DNA of 64,000 bases, from positions 1 to 64,000 of the forward strand of contig NZ_JNZZ01000004.1 of the NCBI RefSeq assembly GCF_000717645.1, read 5' to 3'. The stretch comes from Streptomyces californicus (GTDB lineage: Bacteria > Actinomycetota > Actinomycetes > Streptomycetales > Streptomycetaceae). The notes under the pieces were generated by a model that was not told the origin of the DNA, ran no database searches, and saw nothing but the letters and a program-made list of their open reading frames with translations. The number at the start of each line of letters is the position of its first letter. Position 1 is the first letter of the stretch. Both the position numbers and the translations under genes were made by a program. Positions 16,257-24,277 of this stretch are shown piece after piece.

Positions 16257-18569
16257 ATGCCGAAACCCGTACCAGCCAGTCAGCGGCGGCGGCCGATGAA
16301 CGCGCCGAAGGCGGCGATAGCACCCCTTGTGGCCACGTTGGCCGTGACCGCCGTCGCCGGAGCCGTGGCCGTGGTCCTGGCGCCGTCCGAGGCGCGCGGC
16401 TGGGCGGTCGCGGTCGTGGTCACCGCCTGGGTGGTCCTGGCCGTCTCGCTCGCCGCCGCCCACGCCGGCGCCGGCCGCGCCCAGCGCGCCGCATCGGCCC
16501 GGGCCGACGAGGCCGAACAGCTGAAGTCCTCGCTGTCCGCGCTCGACCTGGACACCGCGCACACCGCCGACGTGGCGCTGCCCGCCCTGATCCAGCTCGT
16601 ACGCGGCGGGGCGAAGGCCGCCGACGCGCTCGGCCAGGTCCCGCTGCCACGCAGCCCGCGCCAGCGCAAGCTCCTGCACATCGTGGCGAACACCATCGAG
16701 GGGCAGGAGCAGCAGACCGCCGCGCTGCGCACCGACAGCACCCGGGTCCACGACGAGATGGGCACCGAGAACGCCCGGCTCCGCGAGGAGCTGCACGCGC
16801 TGACCTCCGAGGTGGAGCGGTTCACCCGCGAGACGCTGCCGACCGCCGTCTCCCGGCTCCGCGAGGGCGAGTCCGGCGCGACGGTGCAGGCCGAGGTCTA
16901 CCTGCCGGAGCAGCGGCTGCTGCGCGCGTCCGTCGAGGCCGTGCTCCGGGAGCTCGCACTGAGCGAGCGCCGCGCCCTCGCCGCGCAGACCGCGTCGGCC
17001 AAGGCGCTCAGCCGCGTCCAGGCCAAGTCCGTCAGCATGCTCGCCGACCTGCGCAGCATGCAGGAACGTCACGGCGAAGAGGTGTTCGGGGACCTGCTGA
17101 AGCTGGACCACAGCACCTCGCAGCTCGGTCTGATGACGGACCGGCTGGCCCTCCTGATGGGCGGCCGTCCCAGCCGCGCCTGGAACCGCCCGATCGTGAT
17201 GGAGAGCATCCTGCGCGGCGCGGTCGGCCGGATCGCCGCCTACCAGCGGGTCCGGCTGCACTGCTCGTCCAACGTCTCCATCGCCGGCTTCGCCGCCGAG
17301 GGCGTCATGCACCTGCTCGCCGAACTCATGGACAACGCGGCCAACTTCTCCCCGCCCATCGACGAGGTGCACGTCTACGTCGAGGAGCGCGGCACCGGAG
17401 TCGTCGTCACCATCGAGGACAGCGGCCTCAAGATGGCCGAAGCGGCGATGCGCCGGGCGACGGACTCGGTCGCCGGGCGGACGACCGACCTGGCGACCCT
17501 CCAGGGCACCCGGCTCGGCCTCGCCGTGGTGGGGCGGCTCGCGGTCAAGCACCGCATCAGCGTCAACTACCGGCCCTCCTCGCGGGGCGGCACCGGCGTG
17601 GTCGTCCTGCTGCCGAGGCACCTGATCGCCCAGGAGGCCCGCGACAGCCACCCGGCCCCGGCCCTCCGCGAAGCCGCCGCCTCCACGGGGGCGACCAGCA
17701 CGACGGCCGCCACGGCCCTCCCGGCCGCTCCCGCCGCCCAGGCCCCGGCGGCCCAGGCGCCTGCGGCCCAGAACCCGGCCGCCGTGGACGCGTCACCGTC
17801 CCCCGCCGGCACCACCGCCCCCGCGCCGACGCCGGTGCCCGCGCCCGGCCCCGTACCGGCCGCGCCGCCCGCCGCGAGCCCGCCCGCGACCACGCTGCCG
17901 GACGCGTACACCGCCCCGGCGCCCGCGAGCCCCGCCCGGCCGGACGCCCTCACCGCGCCTCCCGCGCCCGGGCCGTCCCCGTACCCCTCGCGTACGCCCG
18001 CCCACGGGATCGACTTCGGTCCGGCCCGGGCGCCCGGCCGGACGCCCGCCCACGGATTCGACCCGGGCCCGGCGCGGGAACCCCTCCAGGGGCTCCCCCA
18101 GCGGCCCGCCCAGGCGTCGGGCCACGCGCCGGTCACCCCGCCGCCCGGCGGCCCGACCGTGCCGCAGCCGTCGCCCGCGCCGGCCGACGACCGGCTCGTG
18201 TTCCGGCCGCGTGCGGCCGAGCCGCCGGCGTCCTCCCGCCCGGCGGGCACTCCCCGTCCGGCGGCGGCCTCCACCCCCGGCGGGCTGCCCGTCCGCACCC
18301 CCGGCCGCACCATGGGCGAGGCCGAGCGGGAACGCGGCCGCCACCGCGGCGCGCCCGCGTTCAGCGGCCCGGCGGACCCGCGCGGCAACACGCCCCGGGC
18401 CACCCCGCCCCGCAGCGCGGGCGAGCAGTTCGGGGCCTTCCACCGGGGCAGGCGGCCCGCGAACCCGCCCACCGGAGGCGCCGGTTCCCCGGCCACGGGA
18501 GAGCCGGGGTCGGGGGCCCCCGGTGACCCGGGCCCCGGGGCCGTACCGCCGCCGTCCTCCGCTCCGTAG
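16257..18569 (+). CDS. cvnA: Conservon sensor histidine kinase-like protein (CvnA)
   Basis: 770 aa. Two membrane helices near the N terminus (about 20-42 and 47-67), a coiled-coil/HAMP-like stretch, a dimerisation region, and a Bergerat ATPase domain with N-box LAELMDNAANFSPP (about 352-365), D-box TIEDSGLKM and G-box GTRLGLAVVGRLA (about 417-429). No classical phospho-acceptor H-box is obvious. Residues about 460-770 form a very long Pro/Ala-rich disordered tail. In conservons this membrane protein works with roadblock, DUF742, GTPase and P450 partners as a G-protein-like signalling unit. GAGGGA precedes ATG 16257. First gene of five tightly packed genes. Confidence 0.92.
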   Translation: MPKPVPASQRRRPMNAPKAAIAPLVATLAVTAVAGAVAVVLAPSEARGWAVAVVVTAWVVLAVSLAAAHAGAGRAQRAASARADEAEQLKSSLSALDLDTAHTADVALPALIQLVRGGAKAADALGQVPLPRSPRQRKLLHIVANTIEGQEQQTAALRTDSTRVHDEMGTENARLREELHALTSEVERFTRETLPTAVSRLREGESGATVQAEVYLPEQRLLRASVEAVLRELALSERRALAAQTASAKALSRVQAKSVSMLADLRSMQERHGEEVFGDLLKLDHSTSQLGLMTDRLALLMGGRPSRAWNRPIVMESILRGAVGRIAAYQRVRLHCSSNVSIAGFAAEGVMHLLAELMDNAANFSPPIDEVHVYVEERGTGVVVTIEDSGLKMAEAAMRRATDSVAGRTTDLATLQGTRLGLAVVGRLAVKHRISVNYRPSSRGGTGVVVLLPRHLIAQEARDSHPAPALREAAASTGATSTTAATALPAAPAAQAPAAQAPAAQNPAAVDASPSPAGTTAPAPTPVPAPGPVPAAPPAASPPATTLPDAYTAPAPASPARPDALTAPPAPGPSPYPSRTPAHGIDFGPARAPGRTPAHGFDPGPAREPLQGLPQRPAQASGHAPVTPPPGGPTVPQPSPAPADDRLVFRPRAAEPPASSRPAGTPRPAAASTPGGLPVRTPGRTMGEAERERGRHRGAPAFSGPADPRGNTPRATPPRSAGEQFGAFHRGRRPANPPTGGAGSPATGEPGSGAPGDPGPGAVPPPSSAP

Positions 18570-18683
18570 CCCGGAGCAGACCACCGCAGGGTGTCCGGTC
18601 CCCCGGACGCGCTCGCTCGATCATCCGAGATTGGAGGTACGGGCCGTCGGCCGGTCGCCGGCGCCACGGTCCCGTCACTCATC

Positions 18684-19199
18684 ATGCAGACCACAGACAA
18701 CAGCCTCACCTGGCTTCTGCAGAGGCTGCTCGATCAGACCCCCGGAACGCGGCACGCCCTGGCCCTGTCCCGCGACGGGCTGAAGCTCTGCTGGAGCGAG
18801 CACCTCACGCTCGACCAGGCCGACCAGCTCGCGGCCATCTGCTCGGGCATGCAGGCGCTGGCGCAGGGCGCCTCCATCGAGTTCGGCGACGGCTCCGGGG
18901 GCGTACGCCACTCGATGACCGAGTTCCACGGCGGCCTGCTCTTCATCGTCGAGGCCGGGGAGGGCGCGCACCTGGCGGTCGTCGCCACCGAGGAGGCCGA
19001 CCCCAGCATCGTGGGGAACCAGATGACGCAGATGGTCGAGCAGATCGGCGAGCACCTGCGCGCCGCCCCCCGCGCCGGCGCGCCCGGCGCCCCCCGGCAC
19101 CGCGGCACCGGCCCCGTGGCGAGGAGCACCGGCCTGCCCGGCGACGCACCGGGAGGCGCCCCGCCCGGGGGCGGTACGGCGCCCGGGAGCCGGTCGTGA
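18684..19199 (+). CDS. cvnB: Roadblock/LC7 protein of the conservon (CvnB)
   Basis: 171 aa from ATG 18684; a GTG at 18591 would add 31 residues and is the alternative, since the only strong GGAGG lies at about 18633, between the two. Residues about 7-120 match the roadblock/LC7 fold (WLLQRLLDQTPGTRHALALS, then the SGMQALAQG helix and a VEAGEGAHLAVV strand). These are GTPase-regulating partners, here of the encoded Ras-like GTPase two genes on. The last 45 residues are Gly/Pro/Ala-rich. Its stop overlaps the next GTG by 4 nt. Confidence 0.9.
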   Translation: MQTTDNSLTWLLQRLLDQTPGTRHALALSRDGLKLCWSEHLTLDQADQLAAICSGMQALAQGASIEFGDGSGGVRHSMTEFHGGLLFIVEAGEGAHLAVVATEEADPSIVGNQMTQMVEQIGEHLRAAPRAGAPGAPRHRGTGPVARSTGLPGDAPGGAPPGGGTAPGSRS

Positions 19200-19552
19200 C
19201 CCGCCGGCCCGTCGACACCGGGTCCCCGGACCGGCTCTACACGGTCACCGGCGGCCGCAGCCGGGCCGCGGACTCCTTCGACCTGGTGACCCTGGTGGTC
19301 AGCGAGTGCCGACCCACCACCGGCATGCAGTCGGAGCACGTGCGGATCCTCGAACTGTGCAAGCACCCGACCGCCGTCGTGGAGGTCGCCGCCGAACTCG
19401 GGCTGCCGGTCACGGTGGTGCGCATCCTCCTGGACGACCTCCACGTCATGGGCCGGATCACCGCCCGCCACCCCCGCGCGGCCAGCGCCGTCTCCGACCT
19501 CCCCGATTCCGAACTGCTGATGGAGGTGCTCCATGGTCTCCGGAAGCTGTGA
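19196..19552 (+). CDS. cvnC: DUF742 protein of the conservon (CvnC)
   Basis: 118 aa, GTG overlapping the cvnB stop (GTGA). DUF742 hallmarks: RPVDTGSPDRLYTVTGGR near the N terminus, the winged-helix-like segment ILELCKHPTAVVEVAAELG and LPVTVVRILLDDL. Role in the conservon is probably as an adaptor binding the GTPase or kinase. Its 3' end overlaps cvnD by 20 nt. Confidence 0.93.
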   Translation: MTRRPVDTGSPDRLYTVTGGRSRAADSFDLVTLVVSECRPTTGMQSEHVRILELCKHPTAVVEVAAELGLPVTVVRILLDDLHVMGRITARHPRAASAVSDLPDSELLMEVLHGLRKL

Positions 19553-20147
19553 ACTGCCGGCCCAGCGCACACCGCTGGCCGACGCGGCCGAGACCGGCCT
19601 GAAGATAGTGGTCGTCGGGGGGTTCGGCGTCGGGAAAACGACACTGGTCCGCTCGGTGAGCGAGATCCGGCCACTGAACACCGAAGAGGTCATGACCCAG
19701 GCGGGCGTCGGGGTCGACGAGACGAGCGGCGTCGACGGCAAGACGACCACCACGGTCGCCTTCGACTTCGGCCGCATCAGCCTCACCGAGCGGATCGTGC
19801 TGTACCTGTTCGGCGCGCCGGGCCAGGAGCGGTTCTGGTTCCTGTGGGACCGCCTGTTCTCCGGCACCCTCGGCGCGGTCGTCCTCGTCGACACCCGCCG
19901 GATGGACGACTCCTGGTACGCGATCGACCGGCTGGAACACCACGGCACCCCGTTCGTGGTGGCCGTCAACCGCTTCGACGACGACGGCCACCACTCGCTC
20001 GACGAGATCCGCCAGGCCCTGGCGCTGCCCGAGCACGTCCCGATGGTCGACTGCGACGCCCGGGTCCGGAACTCCAGCAAGAACGTCCTGATCACGCTCG
20101 TCGACCATCTGCGCACGATGGCCATCGCCCGGGAGACGACACCATGA
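19533..20147 (+). CDS. cvnD: Ras-like GTPase of the conservon (CvnD)
   Basis: 204 aa. P-loop GGFGVGKTTLV (about 29-39), a switch region with TTTTVAFDFG, G3 motif altered to FGAPGQERF, and G4-like NRFDDD. The protein lacks a membrane-anchor signal and depends on partners for localisation. It is expected to cycle between GTP and GDP forms under control of the roadblock protein. ATG 19533 lies inside the cvnC 3' end; the stop overlaps the P450 start (ATGA). Confidence 0.93.
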   Translation: MVSGSCELPAQRTPLADAAETGLKIVVVGGFGVGKTTLVRSVSEIRPLNTEEVMTQAGVGVDETSGVDGKTTTTVAFDFGRISLTERIVLYLFGAPGQERFWFLWDRLFSGTLGAVVLVDTRRMDDSWYAIDRLEHHGTPFVVAVNRFDDDGHHSLDEIRQALALPEHVPMVDCDARVRNSSKNVLITLVDHLRTMAIARETTP

Positions 20148-21472
20148 CCACCTCCGACCCGTCCTACGACTTCGCCGTCGGCACGTCCTTCGACCCGAAC
20201 GCCGGCCCCGGCGCCCACGCGGCAGCGACCGGCCCCGCCGCCTCCGGCTGCCCGGTCGGCGGCGGGGCCGGAGCGGTGCGCCTCGCCGGGGCCTCGTACC
20301 AGCAGACGCCCACCGAGCTCTACCGGTCGCTGCGGCGGGAGCACGGCCCGGTGGCACCGGTCCTGCTGGACGGGGACGTTCCGGCGTGGCTGGTCCTCGG
20401 CTACTCCGAGCTGTCCTACGTCACCACGCACGACGAACTGTTCGCCCGGGACTCGCGCCGCTGGAACCAGTGGGACAGCATTCCGCCGGACTGGCCGCTG
20501 ATGCCGTTCGTCGGGTACCAGCCGTCGGTCCTGTTCACCGAGGGCGACGAGCACCGCCGCCGGGCCGGGGTCATCACCGAGGCCCTTGAGGGCGTGGACC
20601 AGTTCGAGCTGGCACGCGACTGCCGGCGGATCGCGGACCGGCTGATCGCGGGATTCTCCGGCAGCGGCCGGACGGAGCTGATGCACAGCTACGTGCACGC
20701 CCTGCCGATGCGGGCCGTGGTCCAGATGTGCGGTATGCCGGTGTCGGGCGAGGACACCCAGCGGCTGGTGGACGATCTGCGGATCTCGCTGGACGCCGGC
20801 GAGGGGGACGACCCGGTGGCCGCGTACGGGCGGGTCGGGGACCGGCTGCGCCAACTGGTCACGGACAAGCGGGCGGCCCCCGGGCCGGACGTCACCTCGC
20901 GCATGGTGACGCACGAGGCGGGCCTCACCGACGAGGAGATCGTCCAGGACCTGATCTCGGTGATCGCCGCCGCCCAGCAGCCCACCGCCAACTGGATCTG
21001 CAACGCGCTGCGGCTGCTCCTGACCGACGAGCGCTTCGCGGTGAACGTCTCCGGCGGCCGGCTCAGCGTCGGCGAGGCGCTCAACGAGGTGCTGTGGCTG
21101 GACACCCCGACGCAGAACTTCATCGGCCGCTGGGCCGTACGCGACACCCAGCTCGGCGGCCGGCACATCCGGGCCGGCGACTGCCTGGTCCTGGGGCTCG
21201 CGGCGGCCAACACGGACCCGGAGATCTGGCCGGAGTCGTACGTCGGGGCCGAGAACTCCGCCCACCTGTCGTTCAGCAGCGGCGAGCACCGCTGCCCCTA
21301 CCCCGCGCCGCTGCTGGCCGACGTGATGGCCCGTACGGCGGTGGAGACGCTGCTGGAGCACCTTCCGGACCTGATGCTGGCGGTGGAGCCCGACGAGCTG
21401 TCCTGGCGGCCGTCGATCTGGATGCGCGGGCTCTCCGAACTGCCGGTCCAGTTCAGCCCGGTGGCGCAGTAG
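20144..21472 (+). CDS. cvnE: Conservon cytochrome P450 lacking the ExxR arginine (CYP157-like)
   Basis: 442 aa. Heme-ligand loop FSSGEHRCPYPAPL with the axial Cys at residue 384. In the K-helix the normally invariant ExxR reads EVLW (Glu 315, Trp 318): the arginine is replaced, as reported for the CYP157 family of Streptomyces. The I-helix is also atypical (AAAQQPTAN instead of A-G-x-x-T). N terminus has a Gly/Ala-rich stretch and PVGGGAG. It completes the conservon; its substrate, if it has one, is unknown, and a sensory or non-catalytic heme role is conceivable. Confidence 0.9.
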   Translation: MTTSDPSYDFAVGTSFDPNAGPGAHAAATGPAASGCPVGGGAGAVRLAGASYQQTPTELYRSLRREHGPVAPVLLDGDVPAWLVLGYSELSYVTTHDELFARDSRRWNQWDSIPPDWPLMPFVGYQPSVLFTEGDEHRRRAGVITEALEGVDQFELARDCRRIADRLIAGFSGSGRTELMHSYVHALPMRAVVQMCGMPVSGEDTQRLVDDLRISLDAGEGDDPVAAYGRVGDRLRQLVTDKRAAPGPDVTSRMVTHEAGLTDEEIVQDLISVIAAAQQPTANWICNALRLLLTDERFAVNVSGGRLSVGEALNEVLWLDTPTQNFIGRWAVRDTQLGGRHIRAGDCLVLGLAAANTDPEIWPESYVGAENSAHLSFSSGEHRCPYPAPLLADVMARTAVETLLEHLPDLMLAVEPDELSWRPSIWMRGLSELPVQFSPVAQ

Positions 21473-21497
21473 GCCGGGGGCGCGGCAGGACGTGTTC

Positions 21498-21535
21498 CCC
21501 CTTCGCCCGCGGGTCGGCGCCCGCGGGCGAAGGGG
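21498..21535. terminator. Strong bidirectional terminator between two P450 genes
   Basis: CCCCTTCGCCCGCGGG (21498-21513) and CCCGCGGGCGAAGGGG (21520-21535) are perfect 16-bp arms with a 6-nt loop, between converging genes. Confidence 0.85.
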
Positions 21536-21541
21536 CGCCGG

Positions 21542-22762
21542 TCAGCCGGAGACGGGCGTGAACCGGACCGGCAGGCTCTGCGGCCCCCGGGTGAAGACGC
21601 CGTGCTCGACCGGGTCGAAGCCGTCGGCGAGCCGCAGGTCCGGCATGGCGTCGAGCAACTGGCCGACGCCGATCTCCACCTCGGACCTGGCCAGCAGGGC
21701 GCCGACGCAGAAGTGCCGGCCGAGGGCGAAGGCGAGGTGGTCGGCCGCCGCCGAGAAGGCGTTCGTGGCGGACAGGTCCTCGCGGAAGATGTCGAAGCTG
21801 TCGGGGTCCCGGTAGCGCTCCTCGTCACGGTTGGCGGAGCCGATCAGGCAGGTCACCGTGGAGCCCGCCGGTACGGTGCCGCCGCTCAGCTCCACGTCCG
21901 ACGCCGACTGCCGCATGATCATGTGCACCGGCGGCGTGAAGCGCAGGGTCTCGGCGAAGGCCCGGGATATCAAGCTCCGGTCGGCGCGGACCGCCTCCAG
22001 TTGCTCGGGGTGGGTCAGCAGGTTGGCGAAGATCCCGGCGATGGCCTTGTCGGTGGTCTCCCCACCGGCCGCGAGCAGCAGACTGCAGAACGCCTTGACG
22101 TCCTCGTCGCTCATCCGGACGCCGTCGACCTCCGCGGTGCACAGCGTCGACAGGAGGTCGTCACCCGGATTCTCCCGCCGCGCGCGGATGATCGGCAGCA
22201 TGTACTCGGCGAACTCGACTCGGGTGCGCTCACCCGCCCGTGCCACGTCCTGATCGCCGGAGAGATTACCCAGAAAAGCGATGACAGCCGTATACCACCC
22301 GTGAAAACGCTCATAGTCGGACTTGTCCAACCCGAGCATGTCCGCAATGACGTTCACCGGAAAACGGGTGGCGTAGTCGGCGACCAGATCCACGGAGCCG
22401 GTGTGCCGGAACCGGTCGATCAGTTCGCGTGAATTGCGCTCGATGACCGGCAAGAACTTGTCCCGCAGGTCGCTGCCACGGAAAGCGGGCGCCACCAGCG
22501 CCCGGCGCACCGCGTGCTCACGCCCGCTGAGCTGGAGAATCGTCCGCCCGTGCACGGGCTCGATCTGCCAGTCGTAGTTCTCGGTGGTGAATTCACCGGC
22601 TTTGTCCTTGAAGACGCGCTCGACGTCCTCGTAACGGGAGACGACGTAACTCTTGGTGGCTTCGTGCCACAACAGCGGCGACTCCTGCCGCATGCTGCGA
22701 TATGCCCGATACGGGTCGCTCTCGAACTCGGGTGACAGAATGTCCGGCGCGGTGACCGACAT
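21542..22762 (-). CDS. Cytochrome P450 monooxygenase
   Basis: 406 aa, normal bacterial class I length. All core motifs are intact, in contrast to the neighbouring conservon P450: I-helix LLAAGGETTDKAI, K-helix ETLRFTPP (ExxR), heme loop FALGRHFCVGALLAR. It needs external ferredoxin/reductase, none of which is encoded nearby. Expected to hydroxylate a hydrophobic small molecule. ATG 22762 has GGGAGGG at 7 nt. A palindrome about 53 nt upstream suggests repression by a dimeric regulator. Streptomyces often keep a second P450 beside a CYP157-type conservon gene, so the pair may act together. Confidence 0.93.
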   Translation of the reverse strand: MSVTAPDILSPEFESDPYRAYRSMRQESPLLWHEATKSYVVSRYEDVERVFKDKAGEFTTENYDWQIEPVHGRTILQLSGREHAVRRALVAPAFRGSDLRDKFLPVIERNSRELIDRFRHTGSVDLVADYATRFPVNVIADMLGLDKSDYERFHGWYTAVIAFLGNLSGDQDVARAGERTRVEFAEYMLPIIRARRENPGDDLLSTLCTAEVDGVRMSDEDVKAFCSLLLAAGGETTDKAIAGIFANLLTHPEQLEAVRADRSLISRAFAETLRFTPPVHMIMRQSASDVELSGGTVPAGSTVTCLIGSANRDEERYRDPDSFDIFREDLSATNAFSAAADHLAFALGRHFCVGALLARSEVEIGVGQLLDAMPDLRLADGFDPVEHGVFTRGPQSLPVRFTPVSG

Positions 22763-22814
22763 GAACCCTCCCTGCTGAACGGGGAATGGATACGTGTGAA
22801 CTGAACACTTCCAT

Positions 22815-22830
22815 CTGTTCCCCGGAACAG
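22815..22830. promoter_or_regulatory. Palindrome CTGTTCC-CC-GGAACAG, candidate operator
   Basis: Seven-bp perfect arms with a 2-nt spacer, located 53-68 nt upstream of the P450 start on the minus strand, the right place for a repressor or activator dimer. Confidence 0.5.
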
Positions 22831-23043
22831 GCGTTCGTCAAGAGTTGCCACCCGTTGCGCCCAATCGACGCCCGGCCCCGGCGGGCCCGGCGGGCCCGGG
22901 TCGGGCGGGCACGGGTCGGGCGGCCCCAGTCCGGCGGGCCCCTGGCGGCCGGGCCCCGGTCGTACGGGCCACGGTCCGCAGCGTCAGACAGCGGCCCGCC
23001 ATTCCAGACAGCGGACCGCTGAACGCCGGGGGCGCCCCGCCCG

Positions 23044-23997
23044 CTACTTCTCCGGGCGTCGCTCCGGCTCCCGTTCCTCCGCCCGCCGCTCCCCCGCTTC
23101 CTCCCGCTCCTCCGCCGGCGCCACCCGCCCCGTCAGCGCCGCCAGCGAGCTGCGCACGTGCGCCATGTGCGCCTGAACCTCCTCGCGGCCCTCCTCGTGC
23201 ACCCGCAGGATCCGCTCCGTCTCCCGGACCACCCGCTCCTCGCGGACCCGGGCCTCGGCCAGCAGCTCCGCCGCCCGCGCCTCCGCGTCCTCCTGGCCGT
23301 GCCGGGCCGCCTCCTGGGCGGCGGCGAGCTTCCGGCCCGCCTCCGCGAGCAGCGCCTCGGCCCGCTCGGTCAGCTCCGCGTGGCGCGACTCCAGCGCCGC
23401 CTCCGCCGCCGCCAGCTCCGCCTCGGCCGCCTTGCGGCGCTCCGTGTGCTCCTGCTCCTGGTGGGCCAGCACACTCGCCGTACGATCACGGGTCGCGGCC
23501 ATCGCCTCGGCCGCCGCCGACCGCGCCTCGTCGGCGTCCTTCCGGGCCGCCGCCGACAGGCCCTCCGCCTCCCGGACCGCCGCCGCCACCCGCTCCTCGG
23601 CCGCCCGCTCCGCCGCCGCCCGCACCGCGTCCGCCGCCTCGCGCGCCGCGTCCCCGGCCGCCCGGCCCGCCGCATCGGCCGCGTCGCGCAGCGCCTGGCC
23701 CGCCGCGACCGCCCCGTCCTGAAGCGCCCGCGCCTCCTCCTCGGCCAGCGCCAGGATCCGCCGCGCCCGCTCCCCCAGCTCCGCGTAGTCCTGGACGGGC
23801 AGCGCCGCGGCGGTCTCCACCAGCCGGGCCGTCTCGGCGCCCAGCTCCTCGACCCGGTCCGCCAGCCGGGCGACCTCGGCGAGCGCCCGGTCCCGTTCAG
23901 CGGTCAGCTCGGCCGTCGCCCGGTCCACCTGGTCCGGACGGTAGCCACGCCCCCGCATCCCGACGACGTCGTACGCGGACACCGGTCCAGCACTCAT
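23044..23997 (-). CDS. DivIVA/FilP-like coiled-coil cytoskeletal protein
   Basis: 317 aa. The N terminus VRGRGYRPDQVD-like segment (MRGRGYRPDQVDRATAE) is the DivIVA-type start shared by Streptomyces coiled-coil proteins often labelled cellulose-binding. From about residue 25 to 290 it is one almost continuous Ala/Glu/Arg-rich coiled coil with no membrane helix or enzyme motif; the C-terminal 30 residues are Glu/Arg-rich. By analogy with FilP and Scy it may be a filament-forming scaffold in hyphal growth (inference). ATG 23997 was chosen over an upstream start at 24045 because it has AGAGAGG and matches the family N terminus. Confidence 0.78.
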   Translation of the reverse strand: MSAGPVSAYDVVGMRGRGYRPDQVDRATAELTAERDRALAEVARLADRVEELGAETARLVETAAALPVQDYAELGERARRILALAEEEARALQDGAVAAGQALRDAADAAGRAAGDAAREAADAVRAAAERAAEERVAAAVREAEGLSAAARKDADEARSAAAEAMAATRDRTASVLAHQEQEHTERRKAAEAELAAAEAALESRHAELTERAEALLAEAGRKLAAAQEAARHGQEDAEARAAELLAEARVREERVVRETERILRVHEEGREEVQAHMAHVRSSLAALTGRVAPAEEREEAGERRAEEREPERRPEK

Positions 23998-24174
23998 CCC
24001 TGAAGCCTCTCTCCGGGCAACCGACCCACCGACACACCACGACACTCTCGATACGTCAAGGATGCGGCAATTCGTGTCGGAAGTCGGAATCGATCAGCGC
24101 CAATCCGGCCGGAAGCGATCGGCATCACAGATCAGGGCGAACCAGCACCACCCCCCACATCACCCCGCACACGA

Positions 24175-24211
24175 CGAGGCGCCCGAACCCCTCCCGGGTC
24201 CGGGCGCCTCG
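24175..24211. terminator. Hairpin terminator after the SUKH operon
   Basis: CGAGGCGCCCGAACCC (24175-24190) pairs with GGGTCCGGGCGCCTCG (24196-24211), one mismatch, 5-nt loop; 67 nt downstream of the deaminase/SUKH-4 stop. Confidence 0.8.
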
Positions 24212-24277
24212 AACAGACCGCCGGAATCAAGCCGCCGGATCCGACGGCTCAGACCGCCGGATCCCCCGGCGGAAACG

